Shown: positions 7,675 through 20,351, counted from the stretch's first letter. The stretch is DNA of 44,580 nt from an uncultured Gemmiger sp. (GCA_947629015.1 CANRCB010000015.1:1-44580), one strand, 5' to 3'. The notes: generated from the sequence alone by a model not told the origin. Numbers and translations: made by a program.

Positions 7675-9066
7675 TTACTTCCCCACACAAAAATCCCGGA
7701 ACACCGCGTCGATGGTGGCGGCCGGGGCGTCCTCCCCGGTCAGGTCCGCCAGCGCGCGCTGGGCGTCGGCCAAGCACACGGCCACGGCATCCAGCCCGAA
7801 ACCGCCCTCCGCCGCCGCCAGCGCCTCGCCCAAAGCGTCCCGCGCCGCCAACGCCGCCGCCAGCTGCCGGCGGCTGCACAGCACCGCGGCGCCGGGGTCC
7901 AGCCGGGCGGTGCCCAAAAGCGCCGCCACCGCCGCGCTCAGGGCGGGCAGGGCGGTGTCCTCCAGCGCACACAGCGGCAGGACTTTTGCAAAATACGGCG
8001 TCAACGCGTTTGTTTTTTCCGCAAGCTCCGCCGCGCTCCCCACAAGGTCGCGTTTGTTGAGCACGGCCAGCGCCGCGCGGCCGGCGCAGCTTTGGGCCAG
8101 CGCCAGATCCTCGGCTTCCAGCGGGGCGCCGGCGTCGAACACCGCCAGCACCAGCCCCGCCTGCGCAAACTTTTCGCGCCCGCGGCGCACGCCCTCGGCC
8201 TCGATGGCGTCGTCGGTTTCGGCGCGCAGGCCGGCGGTGTCAAACACGTTCAGGCGGATGCCCGCCGGCTGCAGCACCACCGCCTGCTCCAGCACGTCCC
8301 GCGTGGTGCCGGCCACCGGCGTGACGATGGCGCGGTCGAACCCCGCCAACAGATTGAGCAGCGTCGACTTGCCCACGTTCGGCCGGCCGGTGAGCACACA
8401 GTCCACCCCGTGGCGCAGCACGGCCCCGGCGCGGGACTCCTCTATCAGGGCGTCCAGTTTCTTTTTTTGTTGGCCCAGCGTTTGTTTTAAGGCATCGGGC
8501 GCAAGGGCGGGCACGTCCTCCTCCGGGTAATCGACCCAAGCGGCCAGGTGCGCGGCCACCGCCTGCAGCGCGTCCCGGATGGCGGCGATACGCCCCCCCA
8601 GCCGCCCGTCCAGCGCGGCGCCGGCCAGCGCGGCGCCCTGGCGCCCTTCGGCCGAGATGGCGGCCATCACGGCCTCGGCCTCCACCAGGCCGATGCGCCC
8701 GTTTTCCAGCGCGCGGCGGGTGAATTCCCCCGGCGCCGCCGGTACCGCCCCGGCGGTGAGCAGCGCCTCGATGAGGCCGTCCGCCATGGCGGTGCCGCCG
8801 TGGACCGAAAGCTCCACCACGTCCTCGCCGGTGTAGCTGTGCGGCGCGCGGAAAAACAGCGCCACCGTCTCGTCCATGGGGCGGCCGTCCAGCCGGTAAT
8901 GGCCGAACAGCGCCGTATACCCGCGCGCGTCCAAAACGCTTTTTTTGCGGTGCAGCGGCACAAAGACCCTGGCCGCGATGGCAAACGCCTCCGGCCCGGA
9001 AACGCGCACCACGGCCACCCCGCCCACGCCGGGCGGGGTGGCGATGGCACAGATGGTGCCCGGCAT
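7675..9066 (-). CDS. mnmE: tRNA modification GTPase MnmE (TrmE)
   Basis: Potassium-activated GTPase working with MnmG on tRNA U34. 463 residues. The N-terminal tetrahydrofolate-binding domain has GEFTRRALENGRIGLVEAEAV (112-132); the G domain has P-loop GRPNVGKS (227-234), the DTAG switch and the NKRD base-recognition motif; the C-terminus is FCVGK, with the family's catalytic cysteine. An AGGGGGG site lies 8 nt before the ATG. It is separated from gyrA by 83 nt that hold a strong GC-rich hairpin. Confidence 0.97.
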   Translation of the reverse strand: MPGTICAIATPPGVGGVAVVRVSGPEAFAIAARVFVPLHRKKSVLDARGYTALFGHYRLDGRPMDETVALFFRAPHSYTGEDVVELSVHGGTAMADGLIEALLTAGAVPAAPGEFTRRALENGRIGLVEAEAVMAAISAEGRQGAALAGAALDGRLGGRIAAIRDALQAVAAHLAAWVDYPEEDVPALAPDALKQTLGQQKKKLDALIEESRAGAVLRHGVDCVLTGRPNVGKSTLLNLLAGFDRAIVTPVAGTTRDVLEQAVVLQPAGIRLNVFDTAGLRAETDDAIEAEGVRRGREKFAQAGLVLAVFDAGAPLEAEDLALAQSCAGRAALAVLNKRDLVGSAAELAEKTNALTPYFAKVLPLCALEDTALPALSAAVAALLGTARLDPGAAVLCSRRQLAAALAARDALGEALAAAEGGFGLDAVAVCLADAQRALADLTGEDAPAATIDAVFRDFCVGK

Positions 9067-9110
9067 GGCGGTGCCCCCCTTTCGGGCCTGTTCGTTTGGC
9101 CGCCGGCCAG

Positions 9111-9138
9111 CGGGGCGGGGCCGTGCGGCCCCGCCCCG
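9111..9138 (-). terminator. GC-rich hairpin after gyrA (possible terminator without U-run)
   Basis: Perfect 12-bp stem CGGGGCGGGGCC / GGCCCCGCCCCG with a 4-nt loop, 12 nt after the gyrA stop. No T-run follows on the minus strand, so termination is uncertain; it may instead protect the 3' end of gyrA mRNA. Confidence 0.4.
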
Positions 9139-9149
9139 CGGCGGCAGGC

Positions 9150-11651
<2,502 letters not shown>

Positions 11652-11666
11652 GTTCTCACCTTTCAC

Positions 11667-11690
11667 GGGCCGCATATATGCGGCCCCTAC
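11667..11690 (-). repeat. GTAG hairpin (REP-like) in the gyrA leader
   Basis: On the minus strand GTAG followed by the 20-nt perfect palindrome GGGCCGCATATATGCGGCCC. It sits between the transposase stop (11694) and the gyrA ribosome binding site, so any gyrB-gyrA transcript carries this hairpin directly upstream of gyrA. Confidence 0.85.
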
Positions 11691-11693
11691 AAA

Positions 11694-12172
11694 TTATCTC
11701 TTACCTTCTAAAACCCATTTTTGTGGGTTGTTGTCGATATACTGCCAGATCTCGTCGTAGTCCTGCGGCCCGCGTATCACATGGTCGTGGAAGGAGGTTT
11801 GCCAGATCGGGCGCCCGCAGCGGCGTGAAACGCCGGATTTATACAGGCCGACGATTTGGGGGACCGTAGGGCGGGGTCTTGACCCCGCCGTTTCGACCGT
11901 GAGCAAAAAATGCACGTGATCCGGCATGATAACGTACTTTTCTATCACTGCCTGTTCAAAATGCGCCGGGATCTGCAACAATTCTTCCTCGGCGATTTTC
12001 CCATATGGTCTCAGGCACACCGTCGCCCGCACGGCGGGGTCAAGACCCCGCCCTACGATTTTGGAAAGCAGGCGTTCACGGTTTTTGGTGCAGATCGTGA
12101 TAAAATAGCACCCTGCCGTATCATACGCAAACCCGCCCAGGCGCGGGCTTTTCCGTTCGGGGTATTCTTCCA

Positions 12173-12173
<1 letters not shown>
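11694..12173 (-). CDS. REP-associated tyrosine transposase (RAYT, IS200-like Y1 fold)
   Basis: Single-domain Y1 HUH transposase of 159 residues. The usual family landmarks are visible: CYFITICTKNR (22-32), YGKIAEEEL (57-65), the HUH motif in MPDHVHFLL (His86, His88), the tyrosine motif LYKSGVSRR (Tyr111) and a C-terminal IWQTSFHDHVIR...YIDNNPQKW. Such enzymes cut and join single-stranded hairpin DNA and in gammaproteobacteria mobilise REP elements carrying a 5' GTAG. The ATG overlaps the gyrB stop by one base (TGATG), so it is probably translated by coupling. Two REP hairpins lie inside the coding sequence and encode residues 40-47 and 95-103, both in regions that vary in the family, so the frame stays open. 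It could be active or domesticated; all catalytic motifs look intact. Confidence 0.9.
11866..11889 (+). repeat. GTAG hairpin inside the transposase gene (A)
   Basis: GTAG followed by GGCGGGGTC-TT-GACCCCGCC. On the opposite strand it encodes transposase residues 95-103 (TAGSRPRPT), between the HUH motif and the tyrosine motif. Sequence identical to intergenic copies at 23438-23461 and 26145-26168. Confidence 0.9.
12033..12056 (-). repeat. GTAG hairpin inside the transposase gene (B)
   Basis: Same element as at 11866 in inverse orientation, encoding transposase residues 40-47 (VGRGLDPA). The two copies face each other with their GTAG ends outward, 143 bp apart. Confidence 0.9.
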
Positions 12174-14176
<2,003 letters not shown>

Positions 14177-14189
14177 CTATGGTAAACTT

Positions 14190-14450
14190 TCACAACAACG
14201 CAGTTTCGGCGCGGTTTTTCAGCGCCTTTGGGGAAAGCTGGCTCAAACAGAGCCCATTTTCCGGGAAATCCAGAACCACAAAGCTGCGCGGCACGGTGCC
14301 CGGCGCGCAGGCGTCGATGACGGCGCCGTCGGTGCTGGCGGCGCGCAGTAGCCGCTGTGTGCGGCGCGCGCTACCGGCGGTATCCAGGTCAAAGATACCG
14401 ATGATGTTTTTGGTGTTGAGCACGAAATCCTGCCCGATGTGGAAATACAT
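14190..14450 (-). CDS. remB: RemB-like protein (YaaB, DUF370)
   Basis: 86 residues beginning MYFHIGQDFVLNTKNIIGIFDLD, the characteristic DUF370 start, with PRSFVVLDF and SPKALKNRA near the C-terminus. RemB/YaaB lies between recF and gyrB in Bacillus subtilis, the same position as here. RemA/RemB proteins act in control of matrix genes in Bacillus; the role in clostridia is not established. A GGAGGATGTC site lies directly before the ATG. Confidence 0.88.
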   Translation of the reverse strand: MYFHIGQDFVLNTKNIIGIFDLDTAGSARRTQRLLRAASTDGAVIDACAPGTVPRSFVVLDFPENGLCLSQLSPKALKNRAETALL

Positions 14451-14612
14451 GACATCCTCCGGGGGGTTGGATAAGGTAACATCTATCCCGCAGGGGCCGC
14501 ATAGCCCCGCAAGGGGTGCCCTGCAATGCCACCCTTACGGTTGGTTTGGGGCATTTCGTAGGGGCCGCATATATGCGGCCCGTTCCGGCGGGCGTTCATA
14601 CCCGCCGGGCCT

Positions 14613-14900
14613 GTTGGCTGCCGCATTTTACCGGGATTCTTGCTTTTTCCGTTCTCTTTCGTCCCGAAAGAGAACCAGAAAGGGGCAGCCGATTTCGACG
14701 CGGCTGCGCGCACGACCAAAGGGGGTCCCCCCTTTGGAATCCCCCGAGGCAGGATATCGCCCGGGTGCTTGGGCAGGTGGCTTCTCCCATTCGCCGGACG
14801 GACGCCACCTTGCGGCGCCGTCCACGCTCACGCCGCGCTACGCGCCACTGCGGGCAGGGCGTGGCAAACCAGTTTGCAGGCACCCGCGGAACGTCCGTAG
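14613..14900 (-). repeat. Core repeat, copy 3
   Basis: Reverse-oriented core with the alternative left arm (CTAC-GGACGTTCCGCGGGTG). The internal hairpin is of the TTCTCTTTCG/CGAAAGAGAA type. Confidence 0.85.
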
Positions 14901-14989
14901 GGGCCGATTACAATCGGCCCGCAAACCGCGAGAAACGTACCGCCCATTTGTAGGGCGGGGTTTTTTGCCCGCGGCGCCATGCGCCGCGC

Positions 14990-15025
14990 AAAGCAAATTT
15001 TTATTGACCAATAAAAATTTGCTTT
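14990..15025. repeat. AT-rich 36-nt hairpin, copy 3
   Basis: Loop GACC. The innermost stem pair is T-A where copies 1 and 2 have C-G, so both arms changed together. Module 14950-15118. Confidence 0.85.
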
Positions 15026-15131
15026 GGCAAAAACGGCCGGAGTGGAGCACCGCATCGCGGTGCGTAACGAGAGCCGTTCCGAAATGGGCGGCGCGCGCAC
15101 GCGCGCCATAAGGGGATGCAAGGCACCCTCC

Positions 15132-16238
15132 TTACCCTTCCTCCAGCTGCCCGGCGCGCACCTGCACCAGCTTGCCGTTGGTGCGGGTGAAGGCGGCGCT
15201 GTCGCAGGTGGTCACAAGGGTCTGCTTGTCGCCGATGTGGGTGAGCAGGTAATCCTTTCTGGCGTCGTCCAGTTCACTGAGCACGTCGTCCAGCAGCATC
15301 ACGGGCTTTTCGTCCAGCACGGCGCCCAGCACGTCGGCCTCGGCCAGCTTCATCGCCAGCACGGCGCTGCGCTGCTGCCCCTGGCTGCCGAACAGCCGCC
15401 CCGGCTGCCCGTCCAGCGTGATGTCCAGATCCTCGCGGTGGGGGCCCGCCAGGCAGAACCCCGTGCGAAGCTCCGCCTCCCGCATTGCCGCCAGCTTCGC
15501 GGCCAGCGCCGCGGCGTAAGTCTCCCCTTCCCGCGGCACGGCGCAGGGGCGGTAGGCAAGGCGCAGCACCTCGGCCCCGCGGGAAAGCTCGGCGTAGTTG
15601 GCCGCCGCCAGCGGGGCCAGCTTTTCCACAAAAGCGGCGCGCCGTTCCATCACGGCGCCGCCTGTTTTGGCCAGCGTATCGTTGAAAGTTTCCAGCAAAA
15701 TGTCGGCGCCCGGCGTGATCTCATACGCCTTGAGCAGCGCGTTTTTCTGTGCCAGCGCGCGGTGGTAGCGCCGCAGCTGGCCAATGTGTGCCGGCCGGCA
15801 CTGGCACAAGGCGGCGTCCAGAAAGCGCCGCCGCCCGTCCGGCCCGTCCTTGATCAGGCGCAGATGGTCGGGCTCAAACACCACGGCGGTAAAGGTGCCG
15901 GCCAGGGCCGCCGCGCGCACCGGCTCCGCGCCGTTGAGCGCGGCCATGCGCCCGGGGCGCCGGCTGCCGGCCCCGCCCACCGTCAAGCGCAGGGTCTGCC
16001 CGCGCCCGCCGCCCTCAAACGCCGCCTCCAGCACCGCAAAGGGCTGCCCGCGGCGGATGAGGTCCTTGTCCTGCCCGGCGCGGAAGCTCTTGCCGCCCGT
16101 CAGCAGCCAGACGGCCTCCAGCAGGTTCGTCTTGCCCTGGCCGTTGGGCCCGCACAGCACCGTCAACCCCTCGGCCGGCTCCAGCACCGCCGCCGCGCAG
16201 TTGCGGAAATCGGTGACGGAAAGCCTCCGCAGCCTCAT
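15132..16238 (-). CDS. recF: DNA replication and repair protein RecF
   Basis: SMC-like ATPase that loads RecA at gapped DNA. 368 residues. Walker A GPNGQGKT is at 30-37, the ABC signature is in FGSQGQQRS, and Walker B is LLDDVLSELD. The start at 16238 overlaps the yaaA stop as ATGA; the longer open frame covering yaaA is a shadow. Downstream is mosaic C. Confidence 0.96.
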   Translation of the reverse strand: MRLRRLSVTDFRNCAAAVLEPAEGLTVLCGPNGQGKTNLLEAVWLLTGGKSFRAGQDKDLIRRGQPFAVLEAAFEGGGRGQTLRLTVGGAGSRRPGRMAALNGAEPVRAAALAGTFTAVVFEPDHLRLIKDGPDGRRRFLDAALCQCRPAHIGQLRRYHRALAQKNALLKAYEITPGADILLETFNDTLAKTGGAVMERRAAFVEKLAPLAAANYAELSRGAEVLRLAYRPCAVPREGETYAAALAAKLAAMREAELRTGFCLAGPHREDLDITLDGQPGRLFGSQGQQRSAVLAMKLAEADVLGAVLDEKPVMLLDDVLSELDDARKDYLLTHIGDKQTLVTTCDSAAFTRTNGKLVQVRAGQLEEG

Positions 16239-16468
16239 GCGCCGCCGCTTTCCGGCGCCGCGGCCGCCACCGTCAGCGCCTTGCCGTCCATGCGCACCAC
16301 GTCGCCGCCGCGGCATTTTTTGCCGCGCTGCAAACACACTTCGCCGTTGAGCGTCACCTCGCCCTTCTGGATGCGCACCTTCGCCTGCCCGCCGGTCCCG
16401 CACCAGCCGGCCAGCTTGAGCAGCGCCTCCAGCTTGATCCATTCACTGTCGATCGTGACCGTCTGCAT
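16235..16468 (-). CDS. yaaA: S4-domain RNA-binding protein YaaA (RlbA-like)
   Basis: 77 residues with a single S4-like RNA-binding domain: IKLEALLKLAGWCGTGGQAKVRIQKG followed by VTLNGE and a GDVV strand. The gene is typical between dnaN and recF in Firmicutes. It starts 8 nt after the dnaN stop and overlaps recF by 4 nt, so the three are one operon. Confidence 0.9.
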   Translation of the reverse strand: MQTVTIDSEWIKLEALLKLAGWCGTGGQAKVRIQKGEVTLNGEVCLQRGKKCRGGDVVRMDGKALTVAAAAPESGGA

Positions 16469-16476
16469 CGTTTCCC

Positions 16477-17607
16477 TTATCCCTCGTTTTTAAAGCGCAC
16501 CGGCAGCACCAGATAGATGAGCTCCGCGCCGCCTTCCTCTGTTTCCGGCGTTTGCGGCGGCAGCAGCTTGACGGGCGACAGCGGCCCGTTGAGGTAGAAC
16601 ACCATCTCCTCGCACCGCGCGCTGCGCAGCGCGTCCAGCAGGTAGCGGTTGTTGAAGCCGATCTCCACCGCGTCCCCCTGCATGGCCTGCGCCGGCAGCC
16701 CGTCGACAAATTTGCCGATGCTCGTCTGGCAGCGCACCGTGATGCGCCCGCCCTCAAAATTGATGCGCAGCGGGTTTTTCAGCCGCTCGGTGATGACCAG
16801 CGACGCGCGCTCCACCGTCTCGATAAAGGCGCGGCAGTTCACCTGCACCGTCGTGTGCTGCCCCTGCGGGATGACGCTCTCGTAGTTGAGGAACTCCCCT
16901 TCGATCAGCCGGCTCATCAGCGTGTAGCCGCAGGTGGTGAACACCACATACCGCCGGTTGGCGTCGATCTTCACCTCATCGTCGGCGCCGCCCATCAGCT
17001 TGAGCAGCTCCTGCAGCGTCTTGGCCGGGATGATGATGCGGATATCGCGGCTGCACTCCACCGCGCGCTTCATGATGGCCAGGCGGTACCCGTCCAACGC
17101 CACCACCGTCAGCCGCCCCGGCTCGATGACGAACAGCTCGCCGGTGTGGGCGGGCTTCTTGTCGTCCTGCGCCACGGCATAGATGGTCTTTTCAATCATC
17201 TCCCGCAGCTCGCCGCATTTGAGGGTCATGGTGTTCTCGGCGCCGGTCACCGGCAGGGAGGGGTAGTCCCCCGCCATCATGGCGGGGATCTCAAACTCCA
17301 CGTCGCCGCCGCTGATGCGCGCCATGCCGTTGTTTTCCAGCTCCACGCGCACGGTGCCCAGCGGCATACGGCTGACCATGCTCCCCAGCAGGCGGGCCTC
17401 CAGCACCGTCTCGCCGGGGACGAGGACGTTGCAGTCGATGGTGGTGGTGATTCCCATCTCCATGTCATAGCCGGTCAGCGTCAGGGTGAACCCCTCCGCC
17501 TTGAGCAGGATGCCCTCCAGCACCGGGATGGCGGCGCGGTTGGTCACCGCGCGGGAGGCGCCGTCGATGGCGGCGGAGAGGAGCGCTTTGTCACATTCAA
17601 ATTTCAA
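16477..17607 (-). CDS. dnaN: DNA polymerase III sliding clamp (beta subunit)
   Basis: 376-residue beta clamp with the three-domain fold. Recognisable parts are MKFECDKALLSAAIDGASRAV at the start, PVLEGILL, GDYPSLP, DGYRLA and the C-terminal YLVLPVRF. The start codon is TTG at 17607 (AAAGGTG 9 nt upstream); no ATG gives the normal N-terminus. It is separated from dnaA by the 270-bp origin region. Confidence 0.97.
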   Translation of the reverse strand: MKFECDKALLSAAIDGASRAVTNRAAIPVLEGILLKAEGFTLTLTGYDMEMGITTTIDCNVLVPGETVLEARLLGSMVSRMPLGTVRVELENNGMARISGGDVEFEIPAMMAGDYPSLPVTGAENTMTLKCGELREMIEKTIYAVAQDDKKPAHTGELFVIEPGRLTVVALDGYRLAIMKRAVECSRDIRIIIPAKTLQELLKLMGGADDEVKIDANRRYVVFTTCGYTLMSRLIEGEFLNYESVIPQGQHTTVQVNCRAFIETVERASLVITERLKNPLRINFEGGRITVRCQTSIGKFVDGLPAQAMQGDAVEIGFNNRYLLDALRSARCEEMVFYLNGPLSPVKLLPPQTPETEEGGAELIYLVLPVRFKNEG

Positions 17608-17683
17608 ACCGTGTCACACCTTTCAAGAGAGGTCCAGGGAAGGTTCCCTTCCCTGTCTGCAGGTTAAAATAATAAAACGGTCA

Positions 17684-17698
17684 CAGCAGTAGTAGTAG
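17684..17698 (+). promoter_or_regulatory. DnaA-trio element of oriC
   Basis: Five successive trinucleotides CAG CAG TAG TAG TAG between the AT-rich stretch and the GC cluster. In the basal unwinding system of Bacillus subtilis such trios guide a DnaA filament onto one strand; spacing and direction here fit that model. Confidence 0.65.
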
Positions 17699-17777
17699 GG
17701 GCCGTTGAAACGGTGGAAAACCCGCCGCGCCCCCAAAAAGGCGGGCTTTGCGCGGGCGGAGGCGGGCCGCAAAACCG

Positions 17778-17836
17778 TGTGGAGAAAAAAGCGGCCGTTG
17801 TGGAAAACGGGGGCTTTCCACACGGGGTGTGGAAAA
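17778..17836. promoter_or_regulatory. DnaA box cluster
   Basis: Four 9-mers within 59 bp: TGTGGAGAA (17778), TGTGGAAAA (17799), the inverted CTTTCCACA (17814) and TGTGGAAAA (17828). They lie just after the 3' end of dnaA. Confidence 0.75.
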
Positions 17837-17877
17837 GGGCGGGGTTGAAAACAAAAACCCTGTTGAAAACACAAAAA

Positions 17878-19176
17878 TTACATTTTGATGTTGTTTATGA
17901 TGTCCTCAACCGTTTCTTTAAGGCGGCGGTCCTTCTCGAGGCTTTTCTCCATCGCGCTGATGGAGTACACCACGGTGGAGTGGTCGCGCCCGAACTCCGC
18001 GCCGATCTTCTCCATGCTCATGCCGGTGACCTCGCGGATGATGTACATCGACATCTGGCGCGCGGCCGAGACGTTGGCGTTGCGCTTTTTGCCACGGATG
18101 TCGGCGGGGGATACGGCGTAGGTGCGGCTGACCTCGTTGATGATCTTTTCCACCGTGACGGGGATGGGCTGGGTGTCGCTGAGGACGTCCTTGATGGCGT
18201 GGGAGGCCACGCCGATGCTCGGGGCGATGTTCTCCAGCATATAATAGGCGTTGATCTTTTTGACCGCGCCCTCCAGCTGGCGGATGTTCTGCTTGAGGTG
18301 CTCGGCGATGTAGTCGGCCACGGCGTCGGGCATTTTCAGCTGCAAAAGCTCCGCCTTGCGGCGCACGATGGCCACCCGCGTCTCCAGGTCGGGCGGTTGG
18401 ATGTCGGCCGTCAGGCCCCACTCAAACCGGGTGCGCAGGCGCTCCTCCAGGCTTTTGATCTCCTTGGCGGGGCGGTCACACGCCAGCACGATCTGCTTGC
18501 CGGCGTTGTGCAGCGTGTTGAAGGTGTGGAAAAACTCGTCCTGCGTGGCTTCCTTGCCGGCGATGAACTGGATATCGTCGATGAGCAGCACGTCCGCCTC
18601 GCGGTATTTCTGGCGGAAGCGCTCGGTCGTGGCGGTGCGGATGGCGGTGATGGTCTCGTTGGTAAAGCTCTCGCAGTCCACATACACGATCTTGTAATCG
18701 GGGTGGTTTTTCTGGATCTCGATCTTGATGGCGTTGAGCAGATGCGTCTTGCCCAGCCCCGACGGCCCGTAGATGAACAGCGGGTTGTACGCGCCGGAAG
18801 GGTTGTCCGCCACCGCCTTGGCGGCGGCAAAGGCGAACTGGTTGGACGGGCCGTGGATGAAGTTTTCAAAGGTGAACGCGTAGACGCCGCCGGCCGGCGG
18901 ATCCCCGGCGGGCCTGTCCTCCTCGGCGGCGAGCGCCGTAAGGCACACCTCCACCGGGAAACCCAGCACCGCCTTGAACGCCTCGTTGAGCAGCGGCAGG
19001 TAGCGGTCCTGTATGATCTTCAAAATAAAATCGCTGCGCGTCTGCAGCGTCACCGTCTTGGAGCCTTCAAAGCTGACGAGCTGCAGGTCTTGCAGGTAGA
19101 CGTTGTACACCGCCTCCACGGTCCTTTGGCGGCAATACTCCTTGGCGGCGGCAAGCACCTCGTTGATGGAATCCAT
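17878..19176 (-). CDS. dnaA: Chromosomal replication initiator DnaA
   Basis: AAA+ initiator that binds DnaA boxes and opens oriC. 432 residues. Domain III has Walker A GPSGLGKT (137-144) and Walker B LLIDDIQF; the DNA-binding domain IV holds AARQMSMYIIREVTGMSMEKIGAEFGRDHSTV. The start at 19176 (MDSINEV) has GAGG 6 nt upstream; the longer frame reaches into the promoter and is rejected. A sigma-A-like promoter lies at 19212-19240. Confidence 0.98.
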   Translation of the reverse strand: MDSINEVLAAAKEYCRQRTVEAVYNVYLQDLQLVSFEGSKTVTLQTRSDFILKIIQDRYLPLLNEAFKAVLGFPVEVCLTALAAEEDRPAGDPPAGGVYAFTFENFIHGPSNQFAFAAAKAVADNPSGAYNPLFIYGPSGLGKTHLLNAIKIEIQKNHPDYKIVYVDCESFTNETITAIRTATTERFRQKYREADVLLIDDIQFIAGKEATQDEFFHTFNTLHNAGKQIVLACDRPAKEIKSLEERLRTRFEWGLTADIQPPDLETRVAIVRRKAELLQLKMPDAVADYIAEHLKQNIRQLEGAVKKINAYYMLENIAPSIGVASHAIKDVLSDTQPIPVTVEKIINEVSRTYAVSPADIRGKKRNANVSAARQMSMYIIREVTGMSMEKIGAEFGRDHSTVVYSISAMEKSLEKDRRLKETVEDIINNIKM

Positions 19177-19211
19177 AGTGGGCCTCGCTTTACACAGAAT
19201 GAACCACATAC

Positions 19212-19240
19212 AGTATAGCACAAAATCCGGTATGGCACAA
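19212..19240 (-). promoter_or_regulatory. Promoter of dnaA
   Basis: On the minus strand -35 TTGTGC (19240-19235), 17-bp spacer, -10 TATACT (19217-19212), about 36 bp upstream of the dnaA start. Confidence 0.65.
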
Positions 19241-19306
19241 TGGATACGGGGCAAGAAAACAAGATTCTATATAAGGAAGGGCGCGGGCAAAGGGCGGAAA
19301 AAATGG

Positions 19307-19336
19307 TTGACAAAGCCCCGCGGCATATAGTATAAT
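19307..19336 (+). promoter_or_regulatory. Promoter of rpmH
   Basis: Consensus -35 TTGACA (19307-19312) and -10 TATAAT (19331-19336) with an 18-bp spacer, 80 bp upstream of rpmH. One of the strongest-looking promoters in the window. Confidence 0.85.
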
Positions 19337-19416
19337 CATACGCTGTAGGGTTGCCCCTCTGGATGCGGGCAGCGCCGACCAGTTTTGCCCACCGATGGGC
19401 CGGGAGGAGTAAAGCA

Positions 19417-19551
19417 ATGAAACGGACGCTTCAGCCGAAAAAGAAACAGCGCAGCCGCGTGCATGGTTTTTTGCAGCGCATGGCCACCAAAAACGGCCGC
19501 AAGGTGCTCAAGGCGCGCCGCGCCAAAGGGCGCAAGAGCCTGACCGTGTAA
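19417..19551 (+). CDS. rpmH: Ribosomal protein L34 (bL34)
   Basis: 44 residues: [20 protein letters not shown] and onward with the usual [22 protein letters not shown] end, matching L34 over its whole length. A GGGAGGAG site precedes the ATG. First gene of the block that diverges from dnaA; followed by a terminator before rnpA. Confidence 0.97.
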   Translation: MKRTLQPKKKQRSRVHGFLQRMATKNGRKVLKARRAKGRKSLTV

Positions 19552-19579
19552 GGAACGGCCGGGCCGCATAACCCACCGA

Positions 19580-19610
19580 TGGCCGCTCCAAACCAGGCGG
19601 CCATTTTTTT
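19580..19610 (+). terminator. Intrinsic terminator/attenuator between rpmH and rnpA
   Basis: Stem TGGCCGC / GCGGCCA with a 10-nt loop followed by seven T. It would limit read-through into rnpA, consistent with the much higher need for L34 than for RNase P protein. Confidence 0.85.
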
Positions 19611-19630
19611 ACTTGCGGGGGCCGGGAAGC

Positions 19631-19999
19631 ATGCGCTACCATATGCTCAACAAAAACCGGGAATTTGCCCGGGTCTACGCCCGCGGCAAAAGCTACGTGC
19701 ACCCGTATCTGGTGTTGTATGTGGCCAAAAACCGGCTGGGGCACGTCCGCGTGGGGCTCACGGCCACCAAAAAGGTGGGCGGCGCCGTGCAGCGCAACCG
19801 CGCGCGGCGGGTGCTGCGCGCCGCCTTGTGCGAGCATCTTTTGCCAAACGCCGGCGGGTATGATATAATCCTTGTGGCGCGCACCCGCACGCCCGCGCTC
19901 AAAAGCGGGCAGGTGTCGGCGGCGCTGGCCCGCCTGATGGAAAAGGCCGCCCTGCCGGACTGCCGCAAGGCCCCGCGCGGGGGCGCCGCCCCATGCTGA
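19631..19999 (+). CDS. rnpA: Ribonuclease P protein component
   Basis: Protein subunit of RNase P for tRNA 5' maturation. 122 residues from the ATG at 19631: the [16 protein letters not shown] start, the [20 protein letters not shown] core with the RNR motif, and a basic C-terminal half. ATG at 19643 is an alternative start. The last 7 nt overlap yidD. Confidence 0.95.
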   Translation: MRYHMLNKNREFARVYARGKSYVHPYLVLYVAKNRLGHVRVGLTATKKVGGAVQRNRARRVLRAALCEHLLPNAGGYDIILVARTRTPALKSGQVSAALARLMEKAALPDCRKAPRGGAAPC

Positions 20000-20247
20000 G
20001 CCGGCTTTTGCAGCTGCCGGTGCGCTTCTACCGCCGGTATATAAGCCCCCGCCTTGGCCACCACTGCCGGTTCGTGCCCAGCTGCAGCCAGTATATGCTC
20101 GAGGCGCTGGAGGTGCACGGCGCCGCCAAGGGCCTTTTGCTGGGGGTCTGGCGCATCCTGCGCTGCAACCCCCTTGGAAAATGGGGGTATGACCCCGTGC
20201 CCCCCAAGGGCGCCTGGGTGCACCCCGCGCGCCGGCTGAAGCGCTGA
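19993..20247 (+). CDS. yidD: Membrane protein insertion efficiency factor YidD
   Basis: 84 residues with the conserved signature [22 protein letters not shown] (Cys residues in HCRFVPSCS) and [17 protein letters not shown]. YidD assists YidC-dependent insertion of membrane proteins. Starts within the end of rnpA (7-nt overlap). Confidence 0.95.
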   Translation: MLSRLLQLPVRFYRRYISPRLGHHCRFVPSCSQYMLEALEVHGAAKGLLLGVWRILRCNPLGKWGYDPVPPKGAWVHPARRLKR

Positions 20248-20265
20248 CGCGGGGGCCGCGTTTTT
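20248..20265 (+). terminator. Possible weak terminator after yidD
   Basis: CGCGG / CCGCG stem with a GGG loop followed by five T, starting right after the yidD stop. The 5-bp stem is short, so this may only attenuate. The remaining ~85 bp before yidC shows no other feature. Confidence 0.35.
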
Positions 20266-20351
20266 GCCACCGGATACTTTGCCATTGCGCGGCAAAGACC
20301 CACGATAAAATCCCCGCCGCGGGCGCAAACGCGGCAGATAAGGACCGGGCT

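Larger units (their letters stand above)
14476..15131. repeat. Intergenic repeat mosaic C (recF-remB gap)
   Basis: No gene. It contains a GTAG hairpin with GGGCCGCATATATGCGGCCC (14558-14581), a small hairpin GGCGGG/CCCGCC (14587-14607), core copy 3 in minus orientation (14613-14900), a GTAG hairpin of the GGGCCGATT type (14897-14920) that is fused to the core's left arm, and the AT-hairpin module in minus orientation (14950-15118). The mosaic interrupts the recF-remB-gyrB operon. Confidence 0.85.
17660..17840. other. oriC: Replication origin oriC (dnaA-dnaN intergenic)
   Basis: The gap of 270 bp shows a bacterial origin layout. From left to right: AT-rich TTAAAATAATAAAA (17664-17677), likely the unwinding element; a DnaA-trio run CAG-CAG-TAG-TAG-TAG (17684-17698), which read 3' to 5' from the boxes is GAT-GAT-GAT-GAC-GAC; a GC cluster (17699-17705); a weak box GGTGGAAAA (17712-17720); and strong boxes at 17778-17786 (TGTGGAGAA), 17799-17807 and 17828-17836 (TGTGGAAAA), plus an inverted CTTTCCACA (17814-17822). 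The boxes differ from TTATCCACA in the A/T half, as TTTTCCACA. Confidence 0.8.
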
